Source: Pogona vitticeps
Taxonomy: Eukaryota; Chordata; Lepidosauria; Squamata; Agamidae
Assembly (NCBI RefSeq): GCF_051106095.1
Contig: NC_135786.1
Coordinates: 207,261,001-207,325,000 of the forward strand
DNA: 64,000 bases
Reading direction: 5' to 3'
Shown: positions 1 through 10,542 of the stretch, piece after piece
How the letters are laid out: every line of letters starts with the position of its first letter
How positions within the stretch are numbered: position 1 is the first letter of the stretch
Notes under the pieces: generated by a model
Seen by the model: only the letters and a program-made list of their open reading frames with translations
Told to the model about the DNA's origin: nothing
Database searches by the model: none
Translations under genes and position numbers: made by a program

Positions 1-285
1 TTTCTGGTTTATGAAATGTAACTAATTATAATTTTTTCAGTGACATGAAAAAGTAAATATGATAAGTTGATTCACTCGCAATACTAATCCAGTGGCTGTT
101 CCCTGGCAAAAAGTAGGTATAAACAGTTATGTAACATTTGTTGGATGATATTATCTCCACCCCATCTTGAGATCATTAGATTTAGAGCGAGATTGAAATA
201 TATTTAATCATAATCACGAATCAAGCATAAATTACTTGCATGGTTGCCCAACTGGATGGGATACAATTAAATGTTCAAGTCTAAC

Positions 286-362
286 TTGTTGTTGTTTAGT
301 CATTTAGTCGTGTCCGACTCTTCGTAAGCCCATGGACCAGAGCATGCCAGGCCCTCCTGCCT
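286..362 (-). mobile_element. BovB (RTE) LINE 3' end fragment
   Basis: The plus strand carries the reverse complement of the BovB 3' terminus: a GTTGTTGTTTAGTC start, then the 'gtccgactcttcg' and 'ccatggaccagagca' blocks. About 75 bp remain, so this is a 5'-truncated copy. It lies in the last visible IMPA1 intron. The same terminus recurs at 14405-14503 and 45738-45858. Confidence 0.7.
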
Positions 363-505
363 TCAAGTCTAACTTAACATTCCCTAGATTAGACTACTTG
401 TTTTTGAGTAACTGGCAACTGTTAATTGCACACAATAAACACACCTCTTTCAGTTAAGAAAAGCACAAAAATATACCTGGATGTTTTTATGTTTTTGTTT
501 TTTAC

Positions 506-657
506 CTGACACATCAAGCAGCACTCCTCCTGCTTCAGTGATGATTATTCCAGCTCCCGCCATATCCCAGCAGTGAATCCCCATCTCATAGTAGGCATCT
601 GCTCCACCAGTTGCCACCAGGCACATATTTATGGCTGCTGTTCCAACTGCCCTAATC
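506..657 (-). CDS. IMPA1: IMPA1 coding exon 7 (last one in window)
   Basis: 152 nt encoding [36 protein letters not shown] and [14 protein letters not shown]. The WD.AGAG motif carries the third metal-binding aspartate. Acceptor cttag, donor gtaaaa. The phase leaves one base for the final exon, which is outside the window. Confidence 0.95.
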
Positions 658-3600
658 CTAAGAGAGATTACATGTATTGGTGCAATAAATGAAAAACCAT
701 ATAGTCTTTGTTACACACTGTCAAGTTGCAACCAACTTATAATGATCCTAATAGGGCTTTCAAAATAAATAAATCATTTAAATAGTGGTTTTACCAGTTC
801 CATACCTCCAGTGAGCTTTTATGGCTGAATGGGGATTTGAACCCAAGCTTCCTGAGTCCTACTCTCCCATTCTATCCATTACACCACGTTGGGTATCGGT
901 CATATAGTCTTACACTTAAGTATTTATGGTAATCAACAGTCATTTGCTGATAGGAGGTGTGAATGATGGGTTTGACTATAGTATTGAAAGTCCCATTGAT
1001 CTCAATGCTACTTATGTGCAACTAATTTAATTATAGATCCAAACAAAAGGTTTTGAATTGAATTGGATGTCCATTAGTGATGCTTCAGTCATGGATTTCT
1101 GCACTACACTTGAGGCCATTTCCCACAGTACAATTCCTTGATCAGCACATTATTCTTGATAACAGCACATTGCCATACCAAACCATCCTCCCCCCCCCCC
1201 GCAAAACAGTGGGGCATAGCTTGCAGTTCTGGTGACAGATGACCCTTGGCTACAACTGAAGTTCCACAAGTCAGCTAGGTTAGGAGACACTGCTTATTGG
1301 CTTCGGACATCTTCCCACCCACCCCCAAACCAGTGAAGATTTACGGTAAATATGAGGGGCTTTCACTTCCACATACCCCACCCCCACTGATTTCTACCTT
1401 TCAGTAGGTGGGAAGGGTTTATATCTCCCATACTACTGTGGGCTGAGGTTTGTGTATGTGGACACAAACAAACCTGTATGGGGCCCCTTAGGCTGAAAAT
1501 GCTGCATATCCCTATTATAAAAGATATGTGTGAAGTGTAAATCCACTGAAATAAGTGACAATAGATCAATTTGTGTATTATTTAACACATTTTAATCAAA
1601 TATTTGAGACAGGGGAATGGGCTTTCCTGCCAGCACTACATGTTAAGAGTCTCAAACTGGTAAAATGAAATATCTTTTTCCATCATCCAATTCACTCAGG
1701 ACCAATTTAACTCTGTACCTATGAACAGATTGAGAATGATGGGGTATATGTACTTTCCCAAGCTCTGCCTTATTTATTGTTAGAAACAGAAACCTCCCTC
1801 TGGCAATACATTTCTTGCACAACAGCCATCTCCACTGCTACCTTTGCTAGTTCCTAGCCTTATTTCCTTTTTTTTGCTCTTATACCATCTCCCATACTCA
1901 GAGTAAGGGGCTACACAGTTCATTATACTCAAGGGAGAGGGGGATAGCTCCCCAATATGGACACCTCCTTTCTTACCAAAGCAAGGACTTTTCTTCTGCT
2001 CACACTGAGATGTGCTTTCGTTCAACCAGCATACTAGTCAAGGAGGTTTTCATTTGTCCTCTTTTAATGGTGTGAGAATAAGAGGTTTTCTTACCCTTCC
2101 TGGGACTACATTTGTTCTGATTATGTGCTGGATCTACCACACTTTAGAAAGGAGAGTGCCAAGAACAAGATAACTAAAAAGAGAATTAAAAAGTATGTCT
2201 TACCCATGAACAGGGATGCTGAGAAGTCTTTGCATGTTAGAAAGAACAATTTTTACAACTTCTGGATCACGATTGGATCCCAGCTCTGACACTAACAGTG
2301 CTTTTGTAATATCTGTTTTTTAAAAAAAGACAGGGGAAGTGTAATTAAGGGGATCCATTAAATTCATTTACATCACTAGCAGCGTTTGAGAAGGCAAAAA
2401 AAGAAAAGGTTTCAGAGCTTCTAAAAATACATTGTTTTAAAATATATCATCATTAGCATGTAACACCCAAAAAAGGATATGATTTCTCCTTCCCAAAGTC
2501 ATACCTTGATTTATATGAAATCAGAATATTGTGGCACCTTGAAGACAAACTAGTGTAAATGCTATAGCATAAGATTATGAACTTTAGTCTATCTTGTCCA
2601 CAGAAGCATATACCACAATAAACTCTTGGTCTTAAAAGCGACACAAGTCTCTCTGATGTCTTTGCTATGACAGAATAACATAGCTATTGAATTTGCGTAG
2701 TGACCTTCAGGAACTATATGGCCTCTAACAAAGATATGAAGAAGAATATAAGTTCAATGTACAAATTTCTGACTAAAGGTCAAGCCCACAGCATCCACCT
2801 TCCTTAAAGAAGCAAGAATTATATACTTAATCTAATTATTTTTAGATTTATAAGCCAACTTTGCTCTATATGGTATAGTTCCTGGCAATCCTACGTGGCT
2901 CTCCACTCCATTTTAAACTTCTAAACTACTCTATAAGGTGTATTTGTTTGATAAACAGTGATTGATCCATGGGGAGGATCAAAACTCACTCTAGTCACTA
3001 CACTATGCCACACTGACTGGCAAGGTGGGATATGCCCCACATCTCTGGCAACCTCTGGCATGGTTTCCTGCCCTCATCTTGGAGCGTCTACATACATATA
3101 TTAAATTGGTAACAAGGAGTATACAGCAGAAGTCCCTCATCATATTCCTTTTCATATGAACCATCCTTTCTACAGAAAAGAAAGCATACAGAAAATATTA
3201 CAAAACTTATCCGTGTCAAGTTCCATCCTGAAGACGACAAAAATACCTTGCTGCTGTGATACATGAAGCTTCTGCTCATTGCAAAATGCTCCTTTTCCTT
3301 TCCTCCCAGTGTACATTTTATCTTCCACACAACTATACACAATTCCAAATTCTATCTGTAAACAGGAAAAAGCAGCACTTAAATTTTGGGGTATAAATAG
3401 AGGCAAATAGATTTTCACATCCCTTGAATGTGAAAATGAAATGAACAATTACCTGTTTGTTCACAACAAAGCCAATTGAAACTGCCACGAAGGGAAACCT
3501 TGAAAATCAAAGAGAGAAATATATTATATTCCTTCAAAGGCAAAATGATAATAACAGAGAGATAAAATAAGCAGATTTTGGCAAACAAACAAGAAGTGTT

Positions 3601-6309
3601 TTACATTTTAAAAAATGTAATAAATTAACTAGCCCATTCCAAACATGCAAAAAACCACAACCCCAGAGTGTAATATATTCGCCCCACAACTCAGATCAAT
3701 TATCTTACTCTTCTCTTAGGCAAACAAGATACTAAATTTATACAGGGATGAACAGAAAGTAAACGAAAAAGCATACTTATGTACAAAGTTAGTAGTTCCA
3801 TCAATAGGATCAATAATCCAGGTGGGATTATCTGTCAAGGTACTTCCTGCACCAGCTGCAACAGATTCTTCGCCAATAAAGCTAAAGTAGACAAATATGT
3901 TTTTACAGTAAGAGCATGTGTGCTATTTACATCCAACATACAGTACATAGATTTTAAATTATCTTTTTGAACTTTTAAAACTCATTTAGCTAACAAATAA
4001 TTTCTTGACTATGACCAATTTTAAGACCCATTTAATTGGAAGCCACTGCTTAGGAACATGTGGTCCTTCAGATTTTTTTTTACTTCAGTTCCCATCTTCA
4101 CCATGTAGTCTGATCTGATGAAGAATAATGTTAGTAGCAGTTTTTCAATAAAGCCAAGACCACAGGTTTCCCAGCCCTGCTTCAAATAGAGAGAATAAGA
4201 GTAAAATGTGCAGGTGTGGTCATGTGGCAGATTTACAGAGGGCCTCAAGAAGAATATGAATAAAATAGCACTTCCCCTGACCGAGCAACAGGTATTCAGC
4301 AGTACATTACCTCCAAACATGTTCTGTATAGGTATCAGGGCCAGCCCTATCATTAGGTAGAAAGAACAACTACCTCAGATGGCAGATCCTGAAGTACATG
4401 GAGCAGCGGCACAATGTCAGACTGAGCTGTGTGGATGACAGAGCCTGCTATCCATCCTTTTGCACTGAAATATGATTCAAGTGCCAGTTCAATCGGCCTT
4501 TTATACTCAGATAAGCAATAGGAAACACCACGGTATTTTTGTCAGATAGAAACCATTATGAATGAGATTTTCTGATTTTTTTTTTTAGCCACAACTACCG
4601 GAATTCTGCAAGAATTCCTCCAAGTAGTGTTCTGATTTTTAAAAAAGGAAAAAAAAATCCAAGTTCTCACTTGCCAAGGCTGTCTTTCCGAGGGCCATTA
4701 GCGCATGAACATGCTCAAAGCTCTCTATGCTCCATTGGAACAGCAAAGCATTCGGGGACCATAGTCTCTCTGTTCATTATCCCCATAGAGGGTGCTCTCA
4801 AAAATCCAGCAGTCCTCTAATGCTTCACTGGAAATTATCTTGGGTCTACACTTGCTAACAACATTTTTTCATTATCACACTTCAATTGTCCACTTTTTAA
4901 GAGTTCCACAAGGTACTTATGCACTGCCTGAGTTACATTTTTTCCTGCTGTAGATCCAGTACATGATTAATCTGCTATGAAAGAGATATGAGAAACTTAC
5001 ATTTTGACATATGAGATATTGTCCATGCTAAATAATGTATCTACTTCTATTTTCATCTACAGATGACCAAGTCCTACATGTCCTTCATGCAAAACTGGGT
5101 TTCTTTTTGAGTATTTGCCTTAATTAGGCAGCTGTCGCACCATAATACTTCTGTAGCTAGTGGAATACCATCTTCTTTTCTTATCCTGATATATCTATCT
5201 TAGTCCATCTTTCCATTCCTTCTCTTGCTGTTACATGACTAGAATGGAAGAGAAGAGCCTTCACAAACCAAACACTCCACAGGTGTTGAAATATAATTTC
5301 TTAGCTATATTGTTTACGGATGATGGACATTGTGGAGGACATCTGGAAGACACCAGATTACAGAATGTTGATCTAGAACAAGGAAGCCATATTCTTCTTC
5401 TTTTCTTCCCTCCTTCCCTAACTGAAAGTGAAATGAAGCAATGAATATTATACAGGGCAGATACAATCATGGTAAAAACAAGGTCGTTTAATTACCAGGT
5501 TCTCTTCTACTTAACTTTGAGCCACTAAGATCAAAAGGCTGAATACTTATGTTTTAGATCCACCTTTTCACCACATCACTAATAAAGCTCTAATATATGC
5601 TGTACCTGTGAGATGGATATTTTTGTTTTAAAGAAGAAATAATCATATTTTCCACTTTTTGATCAGTGATTGTCACTAGATCTGCTGGAGAGCTTTTAAT
5701 CATGATTGCTATCTCCTTTGTCAGAGCTTCCTGAATTACCTGTAATGAAAAATTCTGTGTGTGATTTTTAAAAAATTGGAATTAACATAGTTTTTTAGAT
5801 TTAAAAGAAAAGGACAAAGTGATGCATACTACTTAATCAAAATATTTTTCTTCTCAGGGAGGAAAAACCAGAAGCAGTAGCAAAAAAAAGTATTATAAAA
5901 CATCCCTGCCACACTTTATTGTCAAATGTAGATTTGAACAAACAATAATTGGCAGTGGAAGAGTTCTCCCCCACCCACTCATCTTTAGACTCACTCACGG
6001 GCCACAGCGGGCTGATATACAAGTTGTGTGGATGCAGGCAAAATCAAAATTCTGTACATCTTTTCTAGATTTCCTTATCTAGCTCATAAAGCCTTACTAA
6101 ACCTTGCCTTTTTCTTTATATTTTAAAATGGGCTTGATTCTCCCTTTAAATTTTTTTTTGTCAGTTCTTCATCCCTTTGTAATGTTCAAGCACTAGATAG
6201 CAGTATAAGCAGATCTTTTCAGAATATAATAATAAAGTATACATACCTCTCCAGCTTTTCTTGCTAAAGTAACAGCATAGTCCATGCATTCCTGCCATGG
6301 ATCAGCCAT
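506..6309 (-). CDS. IMPA1: IMPA1, inositol monophosphatase 1 (partial, 7 coding exons in window)
   Basis: A magnesium-dependent, lithium-sensitive cytosolic phosphatase that turns inositol monophosphates into free myo-inositol for phosphoinositide recycling. Coding exons in transcript order are 6309-6247, 5739-5606, 3881-3777, 3498-3453, 3355-3247, 2312-2204 and 657-506. They join in frame with GT-AG introns for 718 nt. The start ATG is at 6309-6307 and the protein begins [17 protein letters not shown], as in mammals. Metal-binding motifs are present: GEES, the DPIDGT loop in exon 4, and the HCWDMAGAG aspartate motif in exon 8. The donor after 657-506 is intact, so the last exon (roughly 38 codons in human) lies beyond the left edge. 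The reading frame has no breaks. The family and gene call is secure from near-identity across all exons and from synteny with ZFAND1 and CHMP4C. Confidence 0.96.
735..905 (-). mobile_element. tRNA-derived SINE (Sauria-SINE-like), minus orientation
   Basis: Read on the minus strand it has a tRNA-like head ending 'gggttcaaatcc', the CTGAGTCC block, and a tail matching the complement of 'cctaatagggcttt'. At least seven similar pieces lie in the window. The exact subfamily is not determined. Confidence 0.6.
2204..2312 (-). CDS. IMPA1: IMPA1 coding exon 6
   Basis: 109 nt encoding [18 protein letters not shown], then [18 protein letters not shown] with a split glycine codon. Acceptor aaacag, donor gtaaga. 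Confidence 0.94.
2525..2640 (-). repeat. Decayed 'gtggcaccttaaagac' interspersed repeat
   Basis: 'gtggcaccttgaagac', followed by a stretch ending 'cttgtccacagaagc', is one decayed arm of the palindromic repeat seen better at 46984-47118. The element class is not established. Confidence 0.35.
3247..3355 (-). CDS. IMPA1: IMPA1 coding exon 5
   Basis: 109 nt encoding [20 protein letters not shown] then [16 protein letters not shown]. The acceptor is tttacag. The donor gtattt is weak. Confidence 0.95.
3453..3498 (-). CDS. IMPA1: IMPA1 coding exon 4 (46 nt)
   Basis: A short 46-nt exon encoding [15 protein letters not shown], which follows FVHK in frame and closely matches the mammalian sequence. 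Acceptor ttcaag, donor gtaatt. Confidence 0.94.
3777..3881 (-). CDS. IMPA1: IMPA1 coding exon 3 (metal-binding loop)
   Basis: 105 nt encoding [12 protein letters not shown]...[14 protein letters not shown]. The GEES glutamate and the DPIDGT aspartates are the metal ligands of the inositol phosphatase family. Donor gtatgc, acceptor ctttag. Confidence 0.96.
4021..5600. other. IMPA1 intron with no recognised element
   Basis: Most of the intron between the exons at 5606-5739 and 3777-3881. I see no coding signal or clear repeat. A small palindrome, ggaattct-gca-agaattcc, lies near 4600. Confidence 0.4.
5606..5739 (-). CDS. IMPA1: IMPA1 coding exon 2
   Basis: 134 nt, from [10 protein letters not shown] through [14 protein letters not shown] to KYPSH plus two bases of a split codon. 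The acceptor is ttacag and the donor is gtacag. The SSP.DLVT.TDQ block is an IMPA1 hallmark. Confidence 0.94.
6247..6309 (-). CDS. IMPA1: IMPA1 first coding exon
   Basis: 63 nt, 21 codons, MADPWQEC...RKAGE, ending at donor gtatgt. The ATG at 6309-6307 is chosen because it gives the conserved N-terminus. A non-coding exon is inferred upstream near 7388. Confidence 0.95.
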
Positions 6310-7379
6310 CTTTATCTAAGCAAAAGATAGTACAGTATTTCTCCAAGTTATGCATGTTAAAAAAACATGATATGGTAGAGATGTTATAAGAAAATTACTA
6401 ATTAATTAAGAATTATTATGATATAAACCTCACTGAAATCAGTGGAATATACTTCTAGGAGGGATCACAGATCAACAGTAACCTACAAGTCTGGTTTGTG
6501 GAAGATTCAAGATAAAAGATGATGTGAAAAAGTCTCTACTGATCAAGAGTCACCATTGAGTAGAACACAGCAAATTGAGCTGGTGGATGGCGAATATGAC
6601 CTAATATGAACCCATGTGGTTTCTGACTTGCACTAAAAGCATAGCATTCACACCTTTGCAAGTGTTAATGGTGGCATTTCATTTTATTTCCATCTTTGTG
6701 ACTCTCATGGTCTATTCCTTCTATCGATTTCAATTGACAGTTTGGAAATATATTTCTTAGGGCTGCTAAAAATGCCAAAATAGTGTGCCAGGTTTCAGTT
6801 ACCCAGAATAATTTTCATCAGGCTAGGTAAAAAGCCTAGGGTTGGAAAGAAAAGGGGGGGGACCCCAACCCCCCTCCCCCTGCAGATTGAATGAATTGCT
6901 GTTCAATCCAAAAATTTTGCATACTTTTTGGCTGGCCTTACTAAAGGCATGACTATCCCCTGCAGATATTATTTTTACTCGTGTACCAGCACGGATTTTT
7001 ATTCATTTAAAAAAGTGATTTCAATGCAGGCCAGGACTATCATTTCCACCTCCCGCCACTTCCTCTGGACCTAGAGAGAGCACTCATTGTCTTCGATGGG
7101 CATTCTTGGACATAGGTTTTGGCAAATCTTCAGAGACATATTATGCTTGGCTGCTTCTAACCAGCGAGGATCCTTCTGATTAAGGACCAATCCGTTTTAA
7201 CCTGCGCCACGGCCCAGCCATGGAATATATGCACAAATAATAACAATAAAAAGGAGAAGCCCAAGAGTGTATGTAGAGTTTGATCTCATGCATCCGTTAA
7301 AAGTCGAGAGGAGAAATAGCTGGCAGTGCACAGAGGAAGGCAGAGCAGAATCGATAACCAGGCCTGAAGGAACAAGCAC

Positions 7380-7620
7380 GGGCTTACCGTTGGAAAGTCA
7401 AATCGGTGCAGCTACTACCAGGACTGGCAAAGCCGGTTCCTGGATCGGACCTCAAAGGACTGCACTGCGCAGGCGCAAGGATTCTCAACCCTGTCTTCTG
7501 AGCGAGCCCGCCTCCAATTCTGTCATCGCGTTTCCACTTAAGGAGGGAGGGACCCGTGAGGGAAAAGCTGGCTCGCGCTACACTAGCCGGCACATCCTAT
7601 TGGCTCGGACACGTTCTGAT
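7380..7620 (-). promoter_or_regulatory. IMPA1: IMPA1 promoter and predicted 5' non-coding exon
   Basis: A CpG-rich, TATA-less segment upstream of the IMPA1 ATG. On the minus strand there is an inverted CCAAT box (attggc, 7599-7604), an NRF1-type site (TGCGCAGGCGCA, 7466-7477), and a consensus donor (g|gtaagcc at 7388/7387). I infer transcription starting around 7450-7500 and a non-coding first exon ending at 7388, spliced to the acceptor just before the ATG exon. Confidence 0.6.
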
Positions 7621-7971
7621 GTTCTTGGGGCGGGGAAATAGGAGGTTCCGTGCAGAGAACGCCTCCCAGGTTTATTGGAATGTCATATTTGGCGTTCTGG
7701 AGAGCCTGTGTCAATGTTTGCTTTCTTTTTTAAGACTCTAACTTCCAGAAGTCCTCAGGCAGCCCGGATGGAGACTCTGGGAGTTGTAGTCCTAAAAGCT
7801 CAAAATCAAAACCAAACGCCAGCTCACCTCAAGTAATTTGTAACAGAACTAATGACAGGGGAGACACATATGAGGGGTTGTAGCAAGAATAACCAATAGC
7901 TGTGCCTAGGCAATGGCTTGACGGAAGCAACCCTCAGTGCCAGCAAAGTGTAAGCTTTTGAGTTCTCTAGT

Positions 7972-8091
7972 AGAGTGGTTCTCAAACTGGGGTTCCCAGA
8001 TGTTCTTGGACTGCAATTCCCAGAAGCCTTCCCCACTTGCTGTGCTGGCCAGGATTTCTGGGAGTTGCAGTCCAAGAACATCTAGCAGATA
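7972..8091. mobile_element. hAT-type miniature element (non-autonomous)
   Basis: It begins 'agagtggttctcaaactggg' and carries 'cttggactgcaattcccag' on the left. On the right is the inverse, 'ctgggagttgcagtccaag'. This imperfect inverted-repeat layout matches the copies at 13910-14046 and 44200-44339. There is no coding content. Confidence 0.55.
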
Positions 8092-8229
8092 CTACCATCT
8101 ACCTTGAAGAGGGATTTTGGAGAGTCTGCCAGTTTATAGTCTTGCAGCATTTTGGTCAGCCCAAGGTATTGCTGAACTCGTGAGTGTTGTTGCTAATGGA
8201 CCAGCATGCTTAATTAAAAGAGAGTAGGA

Positions 8230-8345
8230 GAGAGGGAAGGTGTAGCCTCCAAATGTAATTGGACTACAACTCCCATAATCCATTGCAATAGGTTATGTGA
8301 GTTGGAGATGCAGTCCCATAAAATCTGAAGGGCAACAGGGTGATA
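8230..8345. repeat. Decayed 'actacaactcccat' repeat
   Basis: 'ggactacaactcccataatcc' and 'gatgcagtcccataaaat' are traces of the same hAT-like inverted-repeat design, much diverged. Confidence 0.35.
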
Positions 8346-8399
8346 TTCTGCCATGTAGTGTGAGAGAGCAATGTGAGGCTTCAAGTTTTTTTAATGCCC

Positions 8400-8860
8400 C
8401 AAAGAGTGGCTGCCACTGAATTTATTTACAGTAATTTATATACTGCTTCCTTAATGTGATGTACTACAGTATTCTGAGCCCTTTACAATGAGATAAAACA
8501 CAATAAGCATTCAGTAAACAAAACAAATACGTAAACAAAAATATAAAAACTCCAAGAGCTGTGATTTGCAAATGGAACATGAAATAGGAAGCATATATAC
8601 AAAACAAACAGAAAAAAACATGTCAGGCAGGGTTGCCAAGAAAGGCCTCTCTGTAAAGCCTTTTGAATGTTGGAAGGGTAGCTTCATCAGGAGGTGGTTC
8701 TAGTGTTGGTGTCACAGCAAAGAAGGCCCTACTCCTGGTGGGGTGATTTCCTGGTCTCCTTCAGTGTGGCTACCTGGAGCATTGCCTGGGAGGACCTAGT
8801 GGAGCAGGTAGATGACCTTGGGAAAAGTCACTCTGACAGGAGCACCCAATTTAAGTGACA
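8400..8860 (-). mobile_element. LINE fragment (L2/CR1-like 3' part), minus orientation
   Basis: Starts with a 'tttatttacagtaatttatatactgc' type tail that reads as a LINE 3' end on the minus strand. 'aaagaaggccctactcctgg' corresponds to the C-terminal AFSAVAPRLW-like region of the intact LINE at 31334-34363. Strongly decayed. Confidence 0.5.
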
Positions 8861-8939
8861 TGGAAAGGAAGCAAAAAAAGGGGTAATTAAAGGAATATTT
8901 AAAACTAAAGGTTTTACAGTAGAATCTAGGAGCCTTTAG

Positions 8940-9140
8940 GAAGTGTTGACAATTCCGAGTTATGGTGACCCTTGACAGGGAGCCCTGGATATAAAGTACT
9001 CAGAAGTGGCTTACCAGTCCATTCTTTTGGAGGTGCTGTGGAACTGTGCAACTTGCCAAAGGTTACACAGGCTGGCTGTTTTTCCAGCCCAGTGGTAAGC
9101 TGAAATCCTAGCCACTGGTGCTATAGCCAGGTACAACTCA
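8940..9140 (-). mobile_element. tRNA-derived SINE, decayed, minus orientation
   Basis: 'gagttatggtgacccttgacagg' and 'tggcttaccagtcc' match the body of the Sauria-like SINE on the minus strand, and 'gccactggtgctatagcc' is the head remnant. Confidence 0.45.
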
Positions 9141-9899
9141 CTAGAGTACAAATATGTAGCCTCGAGCAGGTTGTACAGTTCTAGACTACCATCAGAAGGG
9201 CCTGGAAAACCACTCATAAGTACTATTACCTAGAAAACTCTGGCACAGATTACCAAAAGTCAGAAACAGTACATCATTATCATTGTTTGTGGGCAATACA
9301 CTTCTCTAAAATAAGGCACAGAGTTCTCAAGCCTTAGATTTTAGCTTGGAAACCAGGTTGCAAGTCAGAAACAGGGAAACGTACTTCCAGTTGTTATTGT
9401 ATGGTTGAAATTTGGCATGATATGAGGGCTGAAGTTGCTCCTCACACCTGCTATAGTTTCCCACCTTGTTTTACGCCGTATTTGCACATAACATATACAG
9501 GCTGTGGATATCTGCACTGTAAGGCAGATATTTGTACTCTTCCTGCCTGCACGATCAGGTTTTTGATGATATACTGAGAAAGTACTCTATAGATGAAATG
9601 GATAGCTTACCAGATGATGGCCATATGCATTCAAAGATGTTTTAACTGTCGTCTGACCTAGATTTTCTTGCAGTATGAAACCATTTTTAAATGTATGATG
9701 GAGCATTAGCTATTTTTAACAGTAGTAATTGAAGAGTGGTAAAAGGTAAAAGAAGATAAGACTAATGTATCTTAGATGACTGAAAGAAGGAACAGAAGTA
9801 TTTCTGTAAGTGGCCTAAATTTCTACAAATCATCTTTCAAGTTCGGTTCTGCTTCTTCACATTAAAAGAGGCGGCTTAGGGTTGAAGAGAGGTAGAGCA

Positions 9900-10371
9900 G
9901 ATTAGGGATTTTATTTTATTTATTTTTTTTGCTATTATACAATTGTGCAGGAAAAAGAATCTGGGAAGTACATAGTTTGCATCATTATACATTTTAATCA
10001 CTAGATGGTTAAGCACTAGATACCCAAAGTTCAGTACAGGGTAAATGGATATCACACTCTCTCCACTGTCCCTTGGATTCTTCAGCTCATGACAATTGAA
10101 CCTCCAATGACATGGCCAACAAGTAAGAATGAACGAGAAGAAATTATTGTGACTAATGAAAATTACAACTGCCAATTCAAACTCACTTCTTTTCTGGGGA
10201 GATCATTTGCAAAGGATAAAGTAATTCCTCTAGGAGAAATTTTTCAGCATACTTTGAATGGAATGATCTATGGATGTCCTGAATTCATGTCAGTAAGAAA
10301 AGTGTACACAAGCAAAGAAATTTTTCTTCTTCTGTTTAATGTGATAATTACATGAGCAGTCTTTTCCATAA
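9900..10371 (-). promoter_or_regulatory. ZFAND1: Predicted ZFAND1 3' UTR and polyadenylation region
   Basis: Below the ZFAND1 stop codon (10374-10372, minus strand), the first AATAAA-type signals in the sense direction are in the A/T tract near 9908-9925 ('attttattttattta' on the plus strand). The 3' UTR is therefore inferred at about 450 nt. It overlaps the exon-like frame on the opposite strand at 10086-10292. Confidence 0.45.
10086..10292 (+). CDS. Unidentified exon-like open frame
   Basis: I do not recognise this protein. A pyrimidine-rich stretch ending cttcag (to 10085) makes a good acceptor, and gtaaga at 10293 makes a good donor. Between them are exactly 69 codons with no stop, so the exon would be symmetric, phase 0-0. 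The product reads LMTIEPPMTWPTSKN...FKLTSFLGRSFAKDK...YGCPEFMS, which looks more like real protein than random frame. The F.L...G.F...L.EI spacing faintly recalls CABIT-domain cores, which is weak inference. No partner exon is found on this strand, and it lies antisense to the predicted ZFAND1 3' UTR. It could be a fossil exon, a gene-derived fragment or chance. Confidence 0.25.
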
Positions 10372-10542
10372 TTATTCCAAATACGAATCTGCATCTTCTA
10401 AAAACTGAACATTATTGTCAAGGTATTCCAAGATTATGTTGCCACCGTTATATAGTGGAGTTTCTTTACAGTTTATCCAAGATGCTAGGGTGTGATCCAG
10501 GGGCAAAGCTTCTCCAGATGCTGCATGGCAAAGTCTTAATTT
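10372..10542 (-). CDS. ZFAND1: ZFAND1 exon 8 and stop
   Basis: 171 nt, 56 codons plus TAA at 10374-10372, from KLRLCHAASGEALPLDHTLA through YNGGNIILEYL to EDADSYLE. Acceptor tttcag. Confidence 0.95.
   Translation of the reverse strand, partial: KLRLCHAASGEALPLDHTLASWINCKETPLYNGGNIILEYLDNNVQFLEDADSYLE

Noticed and set aside
7267-7641. 124-codon open frame across the IMPA1 promoter
   Set aside because: CpG-rich promoter DNA has few stops by chance. The frame overlaps the NRF1 and CCAAT sites and the predicted non-coding exon and resembles no protein.
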